A program made the position numbers and the translations under genes. Source: an uncultured Clostridia bacterium (GTDB lineage Bacteria; Bacillota; Clostridia; Christensenellales; Borkfalkiaceae). From it: a stretch of DNA of 34,829 bases. Below, one piece after another: positions 8,185 through 15,686 of the stretch; positions within the stretch are counted from its first letter, which is position 1, and every line of letters begins with the position of its first letter. Under the pieces are notes generated by a model. The model worked only from the letters and a program-made list of their open reading frames with translations. It was not told the DNA's origin and made no database searches. The stretch lies in the NCBI GenBank assembly GCA_947627955.1, contig CANQXZ010000015.1, positions 1 through 34,829 of the forward strand, read 5' to 3'.

Positions 8185-9531
8185 ATGAAACCGCGAAAAT
8201 TAAAAATATCCGTGTGGCAGACCCTTGCCCTCGGCTATCTCACGGTCGTGCTGACGGGCAGCGCGCTGCTTATACTGCCCTTTGCCACGGTCGAGGGCGA
8301 ATCCACCACCTATCTCGGCGCCCTCTTCACCTCGGCGAGCGCGACCTGTGTGACGGGGCTCACTCCTTACGCCACGGGCACGCATTGGACCCGCTACGGG
8401 CAGATAGTGATACTTATTTTGATACAGCTCGGCGGGCTGGGCTTTATGACCTTTGTTTCGAGCCTCTTTCTGCTGTTCAGAAGGGGCATGAAGCTCGGCA
8501 GCCGCCGCGCGCTCCTGACGAGCGCGGGGGGCAGTAAGTTTTCGGGCGTTTCCGTGCTCGTGAAGAGGATATTCGCGGGGACGGCTATCTTCGAGACCCT
8601 CGGCGCAGCCCTCCTTGCGATACGCTTCGTCCCCGACTTCGGCTGGGGGGACGGCATATTCTTCTCCGTTTTCCACTCCGTTTCGGCGTTCTGTAACGCG
8701 GGGTTCGATCTGCTCGCCTCGGCGGGCAGCGCCTCCCTCTCTATGTACGCCACAGACCCCCTCGTCACCCTCACTATCTGCGCGCTGATAGTCATAGGCG
8801 GGCTCGGGTTCTGCGTCTGGGGGGACGTGATGGACTGCCGCTTTTGTTTCAGAAAATTCCAGCTCAACACCAAAGTCGTGCTCGTGATGACGGGCGCGCT
8901 CATAGTCTTTTCCACGGCGCTCTTCCTCGGCTTCGAGTGGAACGGCTCGGCGGGAGGATACTCCTTCGGGCAGAAGCTCCTTTTGGCGCTCTTCAACGCC
9001 ATAACGCCCCGCACGGCGGGATTTTTCACCACCGACCCCACCGCCCTTTCGGACAGCGGATACCTCCTTACCCTCGTTCTGATGTTCATAGGCGGCAGTT
9101 CGGGCTCCACCGCGGGCGGGCTGAAAGTGGGGACATTCGCCGTGATAATAATGGGAATGTTCAACGTGTTCCGCGGGCAGAAGGAGATAAACATGGGCAA
9201 AAAGCGCATAGACTACTCCCTCGTGTCGCAGGCGCTCGCGATATTCGCCGCCTGCCTCATGCTGATAATAACCGCCACGATAGCCATCTGCGCGATAGAG
9301 CACGCGCCCGAGGCTTCCTGCAAGGCTGTAGTATTCGAATGCTTCTCCGCGATGGGCACCGTGGGGCTGACAATGAACCTCACTCCCTCCCTTTCCGCGC
9401 CGTCGCAGATAATAATAATATTTCTTATGTACGCCGGCAGGGTGGGCATTCTCACCCTCGCGCTGGCGCTCGCGAAAAAGCGGCGCGTATCCGAAATACG
9501 CTATCCGCTGGACACCCTTTTGATAGGATAA
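8185..9531 (+). CDS. ktrB: Potassium uptake channel subunit, KtrB/TrkH family
   Basis: A 448-residue polytopic membrane protein of KtrB length that forms the K+-translocating pore. Four pore loops with the selectivity Gly are visible: SATCVTGLTPY (about 53-61), FCNAGFD, TPRTAGFF and MGTVGLTMN near the C-terminus. IQLGGLGFMTF and GGSSGSTAGGLK are further family signatures. The next in-frame Met is far inside the first membrane hairpins, so the ATG at 8185 must be the start, although the promoter leaves a leader too short for a Shine-Dalgarno. The gating subunit KtrA follows after 36 nt. Potassium uptake serves osmotic balance, and regulation by nucleotide binding to KtrA is expected from the family. 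Confidence 0.92.
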   Translation: MKPRKLKISVWQTLALGYLTVVLTGSALLILPFATVEGESTTYLGALFTSASATCVTGLTPYATGTHWTRYGQIVILILIQLGGLGFMTFVSSLFLLFRRGMKLGSRRALLTSAGGSKFSGVSVLVKRIFAGTAIFETLGAALLAIRFVPDFGWGDGIFFSVFHSVSAFCNAGFDLLASAGSASLSMYATDPLVTLTICALIVIGGLGFCVWGDVMDCRFCFRKFQLNTKVVLVMTGALIVFSTALFLGFEWNGSAGGYSFGQKLLLALFNAITPRTAGFFTTDPTALSDSGYLLTLVLMFIGGSSGSTAGGLKVGTFAVIIMGMFNVFRGQKEINMGKKRIDYSLVSQALAIFAACLMLIITATIAICAIEHAPEASCKAVVFECFSAMGTVGLTMNLTPSLSAPSQIIIIFLMYAGRVGILTLALALAKKRRVSEIRYPLDTLLIG

Positions 9532-9567
9532 CAAAAAAGCCCGCCTTTGCGGACTTTCGGAGGATAT

Positions 9568-10221
9568 ATGAAATCAGTACTCTTGATAGGTATGGGAAAA
9601 TTCGGACAGCTGCTCGGCGAAAACCTGCTTGAAATGAGCGACGAGGTCATGATAGTAGACCGCGAAGAGGACATAATAAACGCCCTCGCCCCGAAATATG
9701 CGGGCGCGATAATCGCCAACGGCATGAACGCGGACAACCTGCAATCGCTCGACATTCCCTCTTTCGACGTATGCGTTGTGGCGATAGGCGAAGATTTTCA
9801 GGCTTCGCTCGAGATCACTTCCATTTTAAAGGATCTGGGCGCAAAATACGTTGTCTCCCGCGCAGACACCGAGATACAGCGCAAATTCCTGCTGCGCGTC
9901 GGCGCGGACGAGGTGGTCTACCCCAACCGCGACATAGCCGAAAAGCTCGCCGTGAAGCTGAACACCGAAAAGGTGTACGACTATTTCGAGCTGGACGCCG
10001 AATACTCCATATTCGAGATAGCGGTGCCCCAGAAGTGGTATAAAAAGACCATTCTCGAAGCCAACCCGCGCGGCACGCACGGGCTGAACGTGCTGACGAT
10101 AAAAAAGGGCACGAAGATGCTCCCCTCCCCCGGCGCGGACTACGTGTTCGAGGAGGGCGACCACATGGTCGTGTTCGGCAACACCGAACAGATAATCAAA
10201 TTCGCCAACGGCAACAAGTAA
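9568..10221 (+). CDS. ktrA: Potassium uptake regulatory subunit KtrA (RCK domain)
   Basis: A 217-residue cytoplasmic protein with an N-terminal Rossmann nucleotide-binding domain (LLIGMGKFGQLLGENL, Gly-x-Gly-x-x-Gly; VDREEDIINAL; VVAIGEDFQASLEITSILKDLGAKYVV) and a C-terminal TrkA_C module ending FEEGDHMVVFGNTEQI. It gates KtrB in response to adenine nucleotides in characterised relatives. The start at 9568 is chosen because GGAGGA ends 3 nt upstream and MKSVLLIG aligns with the family; an upstream in-frame ATG at 9547 has no ribosome-binding site. A small hairpin (aaag..ccgc / gcgg..cttt) occupies the ktrB-ktrA gap and could tune translation. Confidence 0.92.
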   Translation: MKSVLLIGMGKFGQLLGENLLEMSDEVMIVDREEDIINALAPKYAGAIIANGMNADNLQSLDIPSFDVCVVAIGEDFQASLEITSILKDLGAKYVVSRADTEIQRKFLLRVGADEVVYPNRDIAEKLAVKLNTEKVYDYFELDAEYSIFEIAVPQKWYKKTILEANPRGTHGLNVLTIKKGTKMLPSPGADYVFEEGDHMVVFGNTEQIIKFANGNK

Positions 10222-10232
10222 AGGATAATTAC

Positions 10233-10276
10233 AGCGGGCGGCGGGCGCATTTTTGCGCCCGCCGCCCGCTTTTTTT
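10233..10276 (+). terminator. Strong intrinsic terminator of ktrBA
   Basis: A perfect 17-bp GC-rich stem (10233-10249 with 10254-10270) with a TTTT loop, followed by a run of seven T. The reverse direction lacks a T-run, so it mainly serves the plus strand. Confidence 0.93.
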
Positions 10277-10284
10277 GCACCTGT

Positions 10285-11097
10285 TTAAGCCATTGCCGCC
10301 TGCCCGATCGCGCGCTTCACGAACAGGTCGAGCTCGCCGCCCTCCGAATAGTCCGCTGGCGCGGCAAAGTTTATCCTGCCGTCCCGCATGAGCGCCTCGA
10401 CCTTCCGCCTGTCGCCCGTGGCGGGGTCGAAAACGCCCACGGAATACCCGCCGTGCGAGCTCACGAGCTTCATGCAGGGCACGTCCGTCGCGCTGTCGCC
10501 TATGTATATCATGCGCTTAAAGGGCACCCTCAGCTTCTCCTCGGGGAAGTAGTCGTTCACGGCGTCGTCGTTCAGATTCAGAACGCCCTTGGATATCCTG
10601 AACAGGAACTGCGTCTTGTTGGTGTAGTTGACGACCTGCGCGGGCCACACAGCCACGCCGCGCCCGTTATAGTAAAAGGACGAGGCGTATATCCTCTCGA
10701 ATTCGCCCGCTATCTCCGTGCCCTCTATCATTTCCCTCATGCCCGAGGAAATGACGTAGTGCTCCACCTTTACGCCCAGCCCTGCGCCGAAGGCGTTTAT
10801 GCGCGCGAACCACTCCCGCACGCCCGTAAAGAGGCGCACCCGCGCTCCGTACTCGCCGAGCGCCTTTCTGTTGAGCACGAAATTCCCCTCCGCCTCCCTG
10901 ACCATTTTCAGCATATAGGCGAGGGTGAAATCCATTCCGTTGGCGAGGGCGAGCTCGTTTGATTCCTTCCAGAACTGCGCCACGTCGTAACCGACGGACT
11001 GTATGTATCCCTGCGCCTGCATGTCGTCGGGGGAGAGAGTCTTGTCAAAGTCGTACAATAGCGCGAACACGCGCCCGTTTTTTTCGTTTTCAGCCAT
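10285..11097 (-). CDS. HAD-superfamily phosphatase (phosphoserine-phosphatase-like)
   Basis: A 270-residue cytoplasmic hydrolase with all four HAD motifs. Motif I is LYDFDKTLSPD (nucleophile Asp16, acid/base Asp18), motif II is HYVISSG (Ser), motif III a Lys in YTNKTQFLF, and motif IV MIYIGDSATDVPCM (Mg-binding acids). A helical cap lies between motifs I and II (about residues 25-110). The overall arrangement resembles the SerB/PSP-like branch, but the substrate cannot be told from sequence. It has its own promoter, with a weak GGCGGA ribosome-binding site close to the ATG, and is divergent from the DUF1295 gene. Confidence 0.85.
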   Translation of the reverse strand: MAENEKNGRVFALLYDFDKTLSPDDMQAQGYIQSVGYDVAQFWKESNELALANGMDFTLAYMLKMVREAEGNFVLNRKALGEYGARVRLFTGVREWFARINAFGAGLGVKVEHYVISSGMREMIEGTEIAGEFERIYASSFYYNGRGVAVWPAQVVNYTNKTQFLFRISKGVLNLNDDAVNDYFPEEKLRVPFKRMIYIGDSATDVPCMKLVSSHGGYSVGVFDPATGDRRKVEALMRDGRINFAAPADYSEGGELDLFVKRAIGQAAMA

Positions 11098-11120
11098 TGT
11101 TCCGCCGTCCGTTTTTTAAG

Positions 11121-11149
11121 ATTATACTCTTCCGCCGCCCGAAAATCAA
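11121..11149 (-). promoter_or_regulatory. Sigma-A promoter of the HAD phosphatase gene
   Basis: Minus strand: TTGATT (11149-11144), 17-bp spacer, TATAAT (11126-11121). The leader is about 17 nt. Confidence 0.8.
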
Positions 11150-11188
11150 GGTTTTGCGCCTTTTATGCCCGCCGAGCGGAAAAAATAG

Positions 11189-11217
11189 TGTACACAGCCG
11201 CATTTTTGCGCTATAAT
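11189..11217 (+). promoter_or_regulatory. Sigma-A promoter of the DUF1295 gene
   Basis: TGTACA (11189-11194, 4/6), 17-bp spacer, TATAAT (11212-11217). Initiation near 11224 leaves a 33-nt leader containing GGGAG. Confidence 0.7.
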
Positions 11218-11256
11218 GTACGAAAAACATTCCCTTTTCGTCTGCGGGAGAAACAT

Positions 11257-12117
11257 ATGAAATTCAAAGAGAGCCGCGCCGCGGGTTATGCGGCGATATT
11301 CGTAACTTACGCGTTCGCGATAGCCTACGGTGTGGCGGCATACCTGAACCTGCCCCTCGACTTCCGCCTGAGCCTTCTCATTGCGGACGTGACCGCGACC
11401 GTAGTCACGTTTATTTTCAGCGTCATGTTCAAAAACGCCTCCGTGTACGACCCCTATTGGAGCGTGCAGCCGCTCGTGATAGCGATCGCGTTCGCGGCGA
11501 CAGCCCCCGCGCTGAAAGGGGCGCAGATACTCGCGCTTATCGCCATATCCCTGTGGTCCGTGCGGCTGACCGCGAATTGGGCTTACACTTTCAAGGGCTT
11601 GGCTTACGAGGATTGGCGTTACGTTATGCTCGCCGCAAAGACGGGCAGGCTGTATCCCGCCGTGAACTTCTTCGGCATACACCTCGTGCCCACGCTGATA
11701 GTTTACGCCTGCACCCTGCCCGCCGTGTACATACTGCGCCTCGGGCTGCCGTTCAACGCGGGGAGCGCGGTGTTTTTTGCGCTCTCTCTCGGCGCGGTGA
11801 TATTGCAGGGTGCGGCGGACGTGCAGATGCACGCCTTCAAAAAGCGGGGCGGCAAGGGCTTTATAAGGACGGGGCTATGGAAATACTGCCGTCACCCCAA
11901 TTACCTCGGCGAGATACTCTTCTGGTGGGGGATAGCTCTCATGGCGGTTTGCTCTTCCCCGAAGTTCTGGTATCTCCCTGCGGGCGCGCTCGCAAACACG
12001 CTCATGTTCCTCTTCATAAGCATTCCCCTCGCCGAAAAAAAGCAGGCGTTAAAGCCCGGATATGCGCAGTACAAAGCCGAAACGCGCATGCTCCTGCCCA
12101 TCAAAAAACGGTCATAA
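11257..12117 (+). CDS. DUF1295 / steroid 5-alpha-reductase-like membrane protein
   Basis: A 286-residue protein with about seven membrane segments. The C-terminal signature TGLWKYCRHPNYLGEILFWWGIAL belongs to the DUF1295/ICMT/steroid-reductase-like family. The N-terminal DPYWSVQPLVIA and middle NWAYTFKGLAYEDWRY are typical of DUF1295 members. Relatives include NAD(P)H-dependent reductases and isoprenylcysteine-type methyltransferases; bacterial DUF1295 proteins are mostly uncharacterised. The start is set at 11257, where GGGAG is 6 nt upstream; an upstream frame extension (11188) would begin before the promoter -10 box and is excluded. It is a single-gene unit with terminator. Confidence 0.82.
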   Translation: MKFKESRAAGYAAIFVTYAFAIAYGVAAYLNLPLDFRLSLLIADVTATVVTFIFSVMFKNASVYDPYWSVQPLVIAIAFAATAPALKGAQILALIAISLWSVRLTANWAYTFKGLAYEDWRYVMLAAKTGRLYPAVNFFGIHLVPTLIVYACTLPAVYILRLGLPFNAGSAVFFALSLGAVILQGAADVQMHAFKKRGGKGFIRTGLWKYCRHPNYLGEILFWWGIALMAVCSSPKFWYLPAGALANTLMFLFISIPLAEKKQALKPGYAQYKAETRMLLPIKKRS

Positions 12118-12134
12118 AGCCGAAAAACCCGAAA

Positions 12135-12175
12135 TGCGCCCTTCCGCTCAACGCGGAAGGGCGCACTTATTTTTT
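12135..12175 (+). terminator. Intrinsic terminator between convergent genes
   Basis: A perfect 13-bp stem (12135-12147 with 12153-12165) is followed by cttatttttt. It ends the DUF1295 gene. The minus-strand lipoprotein gene stops 8 bp beyond and may use the same stem, though its T-run is poor. Confidence 0.88.
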
Positions 12176-12182
12176 GCAGGCG

Positions 12183-13895
12183 TTACTGCGCCGCCTTAAA
12201 GATTATCACTATCTGCCATGCCATGCGGTCGTAGAGTTCGGGCACGGAGAACTCCACCGTGTTGCCCTCCTTTATTTCGAGCTCCTCGTAAACGGCGTCG
12301 CCCTCGCTGTCGGTGAGGCTCCAATTTGAGCCCGCTATGACAACGCGGCTTATCTCGTAGCCCTCCGCCGCGGTCACGGTGAGGGTCAGCTTGCCGCTGA
12401 GGTCGTAGCCGCCCGCGGGCTGGGAAGCGGGGCTTAACGTCCACGAACCGCCCTCCTCGTTCACCTCCGTGGAGGAGGTGGTGGCTTTCACGCCGAACGT
12501 GCCGCCGTAAGCGGAATAGAAGCTCATGGTCCTTGCGCCGCTCTGGATGATTATCTTGCCCGTCCCGAAGTAGGAGAAGTTCCACTCCGCGCCGTCGTAG
12601 CGGACGACGTAGTCCGTCGAATTGCCGTAAACTCCCACAGAGCACTTTTCGCCGTCTATCTGCAACTCGCTGCGGGAGACTATGTTCATGGTATGCCCGT
12701 CGCCCGAAGGGGAAGGAACGGTTTTATATTCGCCCGTCTTCACCGAAGACGACAGCGCCTTTTCCGTGAACGTGGCTTTTGCGTACGTCTTTTGGGGGAC
12801 GTTCACGTTGGGCGTGACCAGCACGAGGCGGGTGAAGTTCACGTTGTGCGTAAGCGTGTATATGCCGTCGGAAAGGAGCAGTTTATACGTCCCCGCGCGG
12901 CTGTCGTAGTCCATGACTATCGCCCCCTCTATGCCGTAAGTCAACTCGCCTGCCGAGGTTATGGTGATATTCCTCATGCCGTCGCACAGCCATTCGGCGA
13001 CGAGGTCCCCCGGGAAGTCGTAGGTGTAATACGCCTTTTTGCCCGACCTGTCGGCGCCGTCCTTTATGAAGTACAGCGAAAGTTCGTCCGATCTGAGCTT
13101 ATAGTCGAGGCGGGCGAGATATCTGCCGCCCGTGATGGGGATAAAGGAGAGCGTGAACGACGTATCCACGTCGTTGAATTCGGCGTTGAACCTGAACTCT
13201 CCGTCCTCCGCCGTAACTTCGCACTCGTCCGTGGCGCCGTCGTGCTTGAACGTGAGCGCGGTCTTCGTCACGTCCAGCTCGCTCTGCAATCCGCCCGCTG
13301 TGACTACGGAGTGCCACACTCCCGCGTACTCCTCGGCGAATATTCCCGTCTTTTCCCTGAACACTACATATATCTCCGTATCCGCGTTGACCGTGAAGCG
13401 GTATGTCGTGCCGTCGCTTGAAGAAAGGGGCTCCCCGTTCGCCCTCACCGAGCTTACGGTGTGTTCCCCGTCGGGGGTGACGGTAACGGTTATCTCCGTG
13501 CCCGCCTCCACCTCGCCCTCTGCGGAGAGGTCGCATGTGCCGCCCTTGCCGCAGGTAACGGAAACGTTATAGCGCGGCTTTTCCGCGTCGGAAAAGGTTA
13601 TTTTGAACGCTATGTCTTCCCTGACGGTAACGGAATACTTCCCCGAATCGAGGTTCACGACTTTGCCGTTTTTCGTCACCGAGCCGACCTCTTTGCCCTC
13701 GTCCGGGGTGACGGAGAGGGTTATTCTTGTTCCGTCCTCCACCTCGCCCTCGCGGGTTATGGAATAGCTGCCGCCCTCGCCGCAGTCCACGCTTACGGTG
13801 TGCTTGGGCGTTTCCCCGCCGCCGCAAGCGGCGAACGCGGCGAAAGATACCGCCAAAAGCAGGGCGAGCGCCGCCGATAAAAATTTTTTATACAT
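12183..13895 (-). CDS. Surface lipoprotein with two divergent InlB B-type repeats
   Basis: 570 residues from MYKKFLSAALALLLAV, a classic lipoprotein signal with lipobox FAAC (Cys24). Two repeats of about 70 residues follow: HTVSVDCGEGGSYSITREGEVEDG... (about 32-103) and YNVSVTCGKGGTCDLSAEGEVEAG... (about 108-178). Both match the divergent InlB B-repeat pattern (VTPD, small-residue turns), an extracellular beta-grasp-like module. The remaining ~390 residues look all-beta with no recognised catalytic motif, and the end returns to a similar fold (LSGKLTLTVTAAEGYEISRVVI). An upstream in-frame ATG (13991) is rejected because it precedes the AAGGAGG site at 13907-13913 and would hide the signal peptide. 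It is probably co-transcribed with the collagen-like lipoprotein 172 nt upstream. Ligand unknown. Confidence 0.8.
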   Translation of the reverse strand: MYKKFLSAALALLLAVSFAAFAACGGGETPKHTVSVDCGEGGSYSITREGEVEDGTRITLSVTPDEGKEVGSVTKNGKVVNLDSGKYSVTVREDIAFKITFSDAEKPRYNVSVTCGKGGTCDLSAEGEVEAGTEITVTVTPDGEHTVSSVRANGEPLSSSDGTTYRFTVNADTEIYVVFREKTGIFAEEYAGVWHSVVTAGGLQSELDVTKTALTFKHDGATDECEVTAEDGEFRFNAEFNDVDTSFTLSFIPITGGRYLARLDYKLRSDELSLYFIKDGADRSGKKAYYTYDFPGDLVAEWLCDGMRNITITSAGELTYGIEGAIVMDYDSRAGTYKLLLSDGIYTLTHNVNFTRLVLVTPNVNVPQKTYAKATFTEKALSSSVKTGEYKTVPSPSGDGHTMNIVSRSELQIDGEKCSVGVYGNSTDYVVRYDGAEWNFSYFGTGKIIIQSGARTMSFYSAYGGTFGVKATTSSTEVNEEGGSWTLSPASQPAGGYDLSGKLTLTVTAAEGYEISRVVIAGSNWSLTDSEGDAVYEELEIKEGNTVEFSVPELYDRMAWQIVIIFKAAQ

Positions 13896-14067
13896 GCGCT
13901 GTTTTACCTCCTTAAAAAGTTTCGGGGCGCAGCCCCGTCCATGCAAATCCCCTTCCCCCGTATGCACCAAAATACGGAGAAAGGGGACCATGCAAAGAAT
14001 AAGTGTGAGCGTATTTGTGGTCCGCGGGCGCAGAACGCCACGGCGTTAAACGCCCCGCGGAAATTTG
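13896..14067 (-). other. Structured intergenic segment between the two lipoprotein genes
   Basis: 172 nt with no gene. On the minus strand it holds an outer CCGCGGG/CCCGCGG pairing (about 14012-14060), a long imperfect stem at 13951-13988, and a CGGGGC-tgc-GCCCCG hairpin (13923-13937). The last is followed after AAAC by TTTTT (13918-13914), directly before the ribosome-binding site. This final element looks like a terminator or attenuator for read-through into the InlB-repeat lipoprotein gene. TTTGCATGG occurs twice, 48 bp apart. No promoter was recognised. Confidence 0.5.
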
Positions 14068-15390
14068 TCAGCCTTCCTGCTTTTCGAGTTTAAGATAGCA
14101 GCTATTAAATGAATCCGATGTGAAGAAAACTATCAGTTTGGTCGTGCCTGCGGTGAAAGTGATATCGGATATGCAAATAGTTTTTAATGTATCCGAAGCG
14201 TCTTCTACGAGGTCAGTATCGAGTGCGGTGATGTTTCCGCTTTCAGGCAGGGGGTGTTTCTCGCTTGGGTTCATTCTGACATCGTCACTCTCGGCGATAA
14301 TTTTCCCCGCTGTATAGTCGGTATCGCTGTAAACGCACAGATTATAAGCTATTTTGCTTGCCGTAATAGTCAGTTTGTATTTGGTGGTTCCGTCGCAGAC
14401 TATGCCGCTATCCAGCCCTATCGCAAATTTGCCGTCGTTTTTCACCGCTTGCCAGTGCGCTTCCGTATCGCCTTTGCTGGGGACCGAGTGAAGTCTCGGG
14501 CTTTCTACCACCTCACCCTCTGTTAGCGTTACGGGTTCGGGATCGTATTCCTCAAGCTTCAGTTTAAACGTTATATCCGATTCGCCCTTGTTGTTTTTCA
14601 ATGCCACTGGTGAGAAAGATTCAATTTCATTATTGGCTCCGCATATAAAGGGATATTTATATACGCCGCCATCTTCTGTTAATATTCCAGATGTTACGGC
14701 GGTCGACAATGAGCAATATGCTGTCCCCCGTATTAGCTGGGTATGTTCCGCGTCGCTCGTCTCTATCACGAGGTTATAAGATTTTCCCTCTACCGCGCCC
14801 GACTTGGAAAGGTCCACGACATGCTGCTCGCCTGTAGCTACGGTAAATTCGTCAAAATAGCCCGCGTCGGCGCTCGTATCCTTTATGCAGCCGAGAAGTC
14901 CCCAGCTGCCGTCCTCTTTGCCGTACACGTTCCATGTCTGCGTATCGAGATACAGATCTCCGTTTTTGCCCGTCGAGGGCGAAGGCTGTCCGTTGCCGAA
15001 AAGCCAGCCCGCGCCGTCGCTTCCGTTATCTCCTTTATCTCCCTTGCCGCCCGCTAAACTTTCCAGCCACTCACTCTCGGTAAGGGGGTCCTCGCCCTCC
15101 AATTCGCAGGCTTTTTTATATATATCATAGGCGGAATCGCCTTTATCTCCCTTGTCTCCTTTATCTCCCTTGTCGCCCTTTGCTCCCTTTATGGATTCAA
15201 GCCACTCTTCATATTCCAGCGGAGTCGTGCCCGCCTCTTCTGCATAGGCGACGTAGCTCTCGTAAATCTCCCTTATATCCGGATCGTAGTCGGCGGAATC
15301 GTTATTCCCGCAGGCGGCAAACCCAAACGCGCCGCCGAGCGCGAGCGCACCGCCGAGCGCGAGCGCCGCCAATCTCTTTTTAAATGCCAT
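14068..15390 (-). CDS. Collagen-like lipoprotein with duplicated EWLES-KGD module
   Basis: 440 residues with a lipoprotein signal ending FAAC (Cys27). Residues 41-86 and 88-128 are two copies of one module: an acidic helix (IYESYVAYAEEAG.. / YDIYKKACELEGE..), the signature PLxExEWLES, then Gly-X-Y triplets. There are six triplets at 69-86 (mostly Gly-Asp-Lys) and five at 114-128. Residues 129-172 carry the GNGxPxPxxGxxGDLYLDTxTWNVYGK pattern seen after collagen stretches in Firmicute and phage-tail proteins. The C-terminal ~260 residues are probably beta-rich and unrecognised. Only 11 triplets are present, far shorter than streptococcal collagen-like proteins. An AAGGAGAT ribosome-binding site precedes the ATG. 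Expression may be controlled by the divergent XRE regulator. Confidence 0.82.
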   Translation of the reverse strand: MAFKKRLAALALGGALALGGAFGFAACGNNDSADYDPDIREIYESYVAYAEEAGTTPLEYEEWLESIKGAKGDKGDKGDKGDKGDSAYDIYKKACELEGEDPLTESEWLESLAGGKGDKGDNGSDGAGWLFGNGQPSPSTGKNGDLYLDTQTWNVYGKEDGSWGLLGCIKDTSADAGYFDEFTVATGEQHVVDLSKSGAVEGKSYNLVIETSDAEHTQLIRGTAYCSLSTAVTSGILTEDGGVYKYPFICGANNEIESFSPVALKNNKGESDITFKLKLEEYDPEPVTLTEGEVVESPRLHSVPSKGDTEAHWQAVKNDGKFAIGLDSGIVCDGTTKYKLTITASKIAYNLCVYSDTDYTAGKIIAESDDVRMNPSEKHPLPESGNITALDTDLVEDASDTLKTICISDITFTAGTTKLIVFFTSDSFNSCYLKLEKQEG

Positions 15391-15492
15391 TTTTTTTATC
15401 TCCTTGTCGATTTTGATTAAGTTCAGTTAAATATAACTTGTCCCGCTTTGTAACCGCGTCGCCTTTTGCAGGATCTGCCCGTGCGCGTTGTA

Positions 15493-15539
15493 TCCGGATA
15501 CGCCGCAGGTCCCCACCCCGGTTTTTCCGAATACGCTGC
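15493..15539. repeat. Direct repeat pair, 14 bp, 33 bp apart
   Basis: TCCGGATACGCCGC (15493-15506) and TCCGAATACGCTGC (15526-15539) agree at 12 of 14 positions with a 33-bp period. On the minus-strand RNA, the second copy could also pair with sequence around the first. It could be a protein-binding pair or an RNA stem. Confidence 0.5.
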
Positions 15540-15644
15540 GCCGTAGCATGAACTTACAGTTATCTGAGCGGTATGCATATTCAGTTCACAATATGCGCAA
15601 AAACGATTTATATAATAATAATTATTCGTTCTGCTTATATTTAA

Positions 15645-15673
15645 TCGACCGCTATACACGCGTATTATATAAT
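15645..15673 (+). promoter_or_regulatory. Candidate plus-strand promoter inside the leader region
   Basis: TCGACC (15645-15650, 4/6), 17-bp spacer, perfect TATAAT (15668-15673). It points toward the XRE gene; a weak 4-bp hairpin with seven T follows at 15706-15728. It overlaps the inverted repeat at 15649-15686, so it may be operator-controlled or fortuitous. Confidence 0.4.
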
Positions 15674-15686
15674 GTGTATACAGCGG
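15649..15686. repeat. Imperfect inverted repeat with AT-rich centre
   Basis: ccgctatacac (15649-15659) and gtgtatacagcgg (15674-15686) are complementary apart from a 2-nt GT insertion in the right arm. The 14-bp centre is nearly all A/T. It is a candidate operator, or the stem of a hairpin in the leftward leader RNA. Confidence 0.5.

Noticed and set aside
13896-13991. Longer start (MVPFLRIL...) for the InlB-repeat lipoprotein
   Set aside because: It lies upstream of the Shine-Dalgarno, runs through hairpins and would mask a clear lipoprotein signal.
13943-13999. Two TTTGCATGG copies as further LacI-type half-sites
   Set aside because: Only a half-site match, spaced 48 bp, not next to a promoter; the 33-bp architecture is missing.
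15100-15190. Tandem short DNA repeats that could be read as a CRISPR or minisatellite
   Set aside because: They are the in-frame Gly-Asp-Lys codons of the collagen-like stretch; no spacers or cas genes exist in the window.
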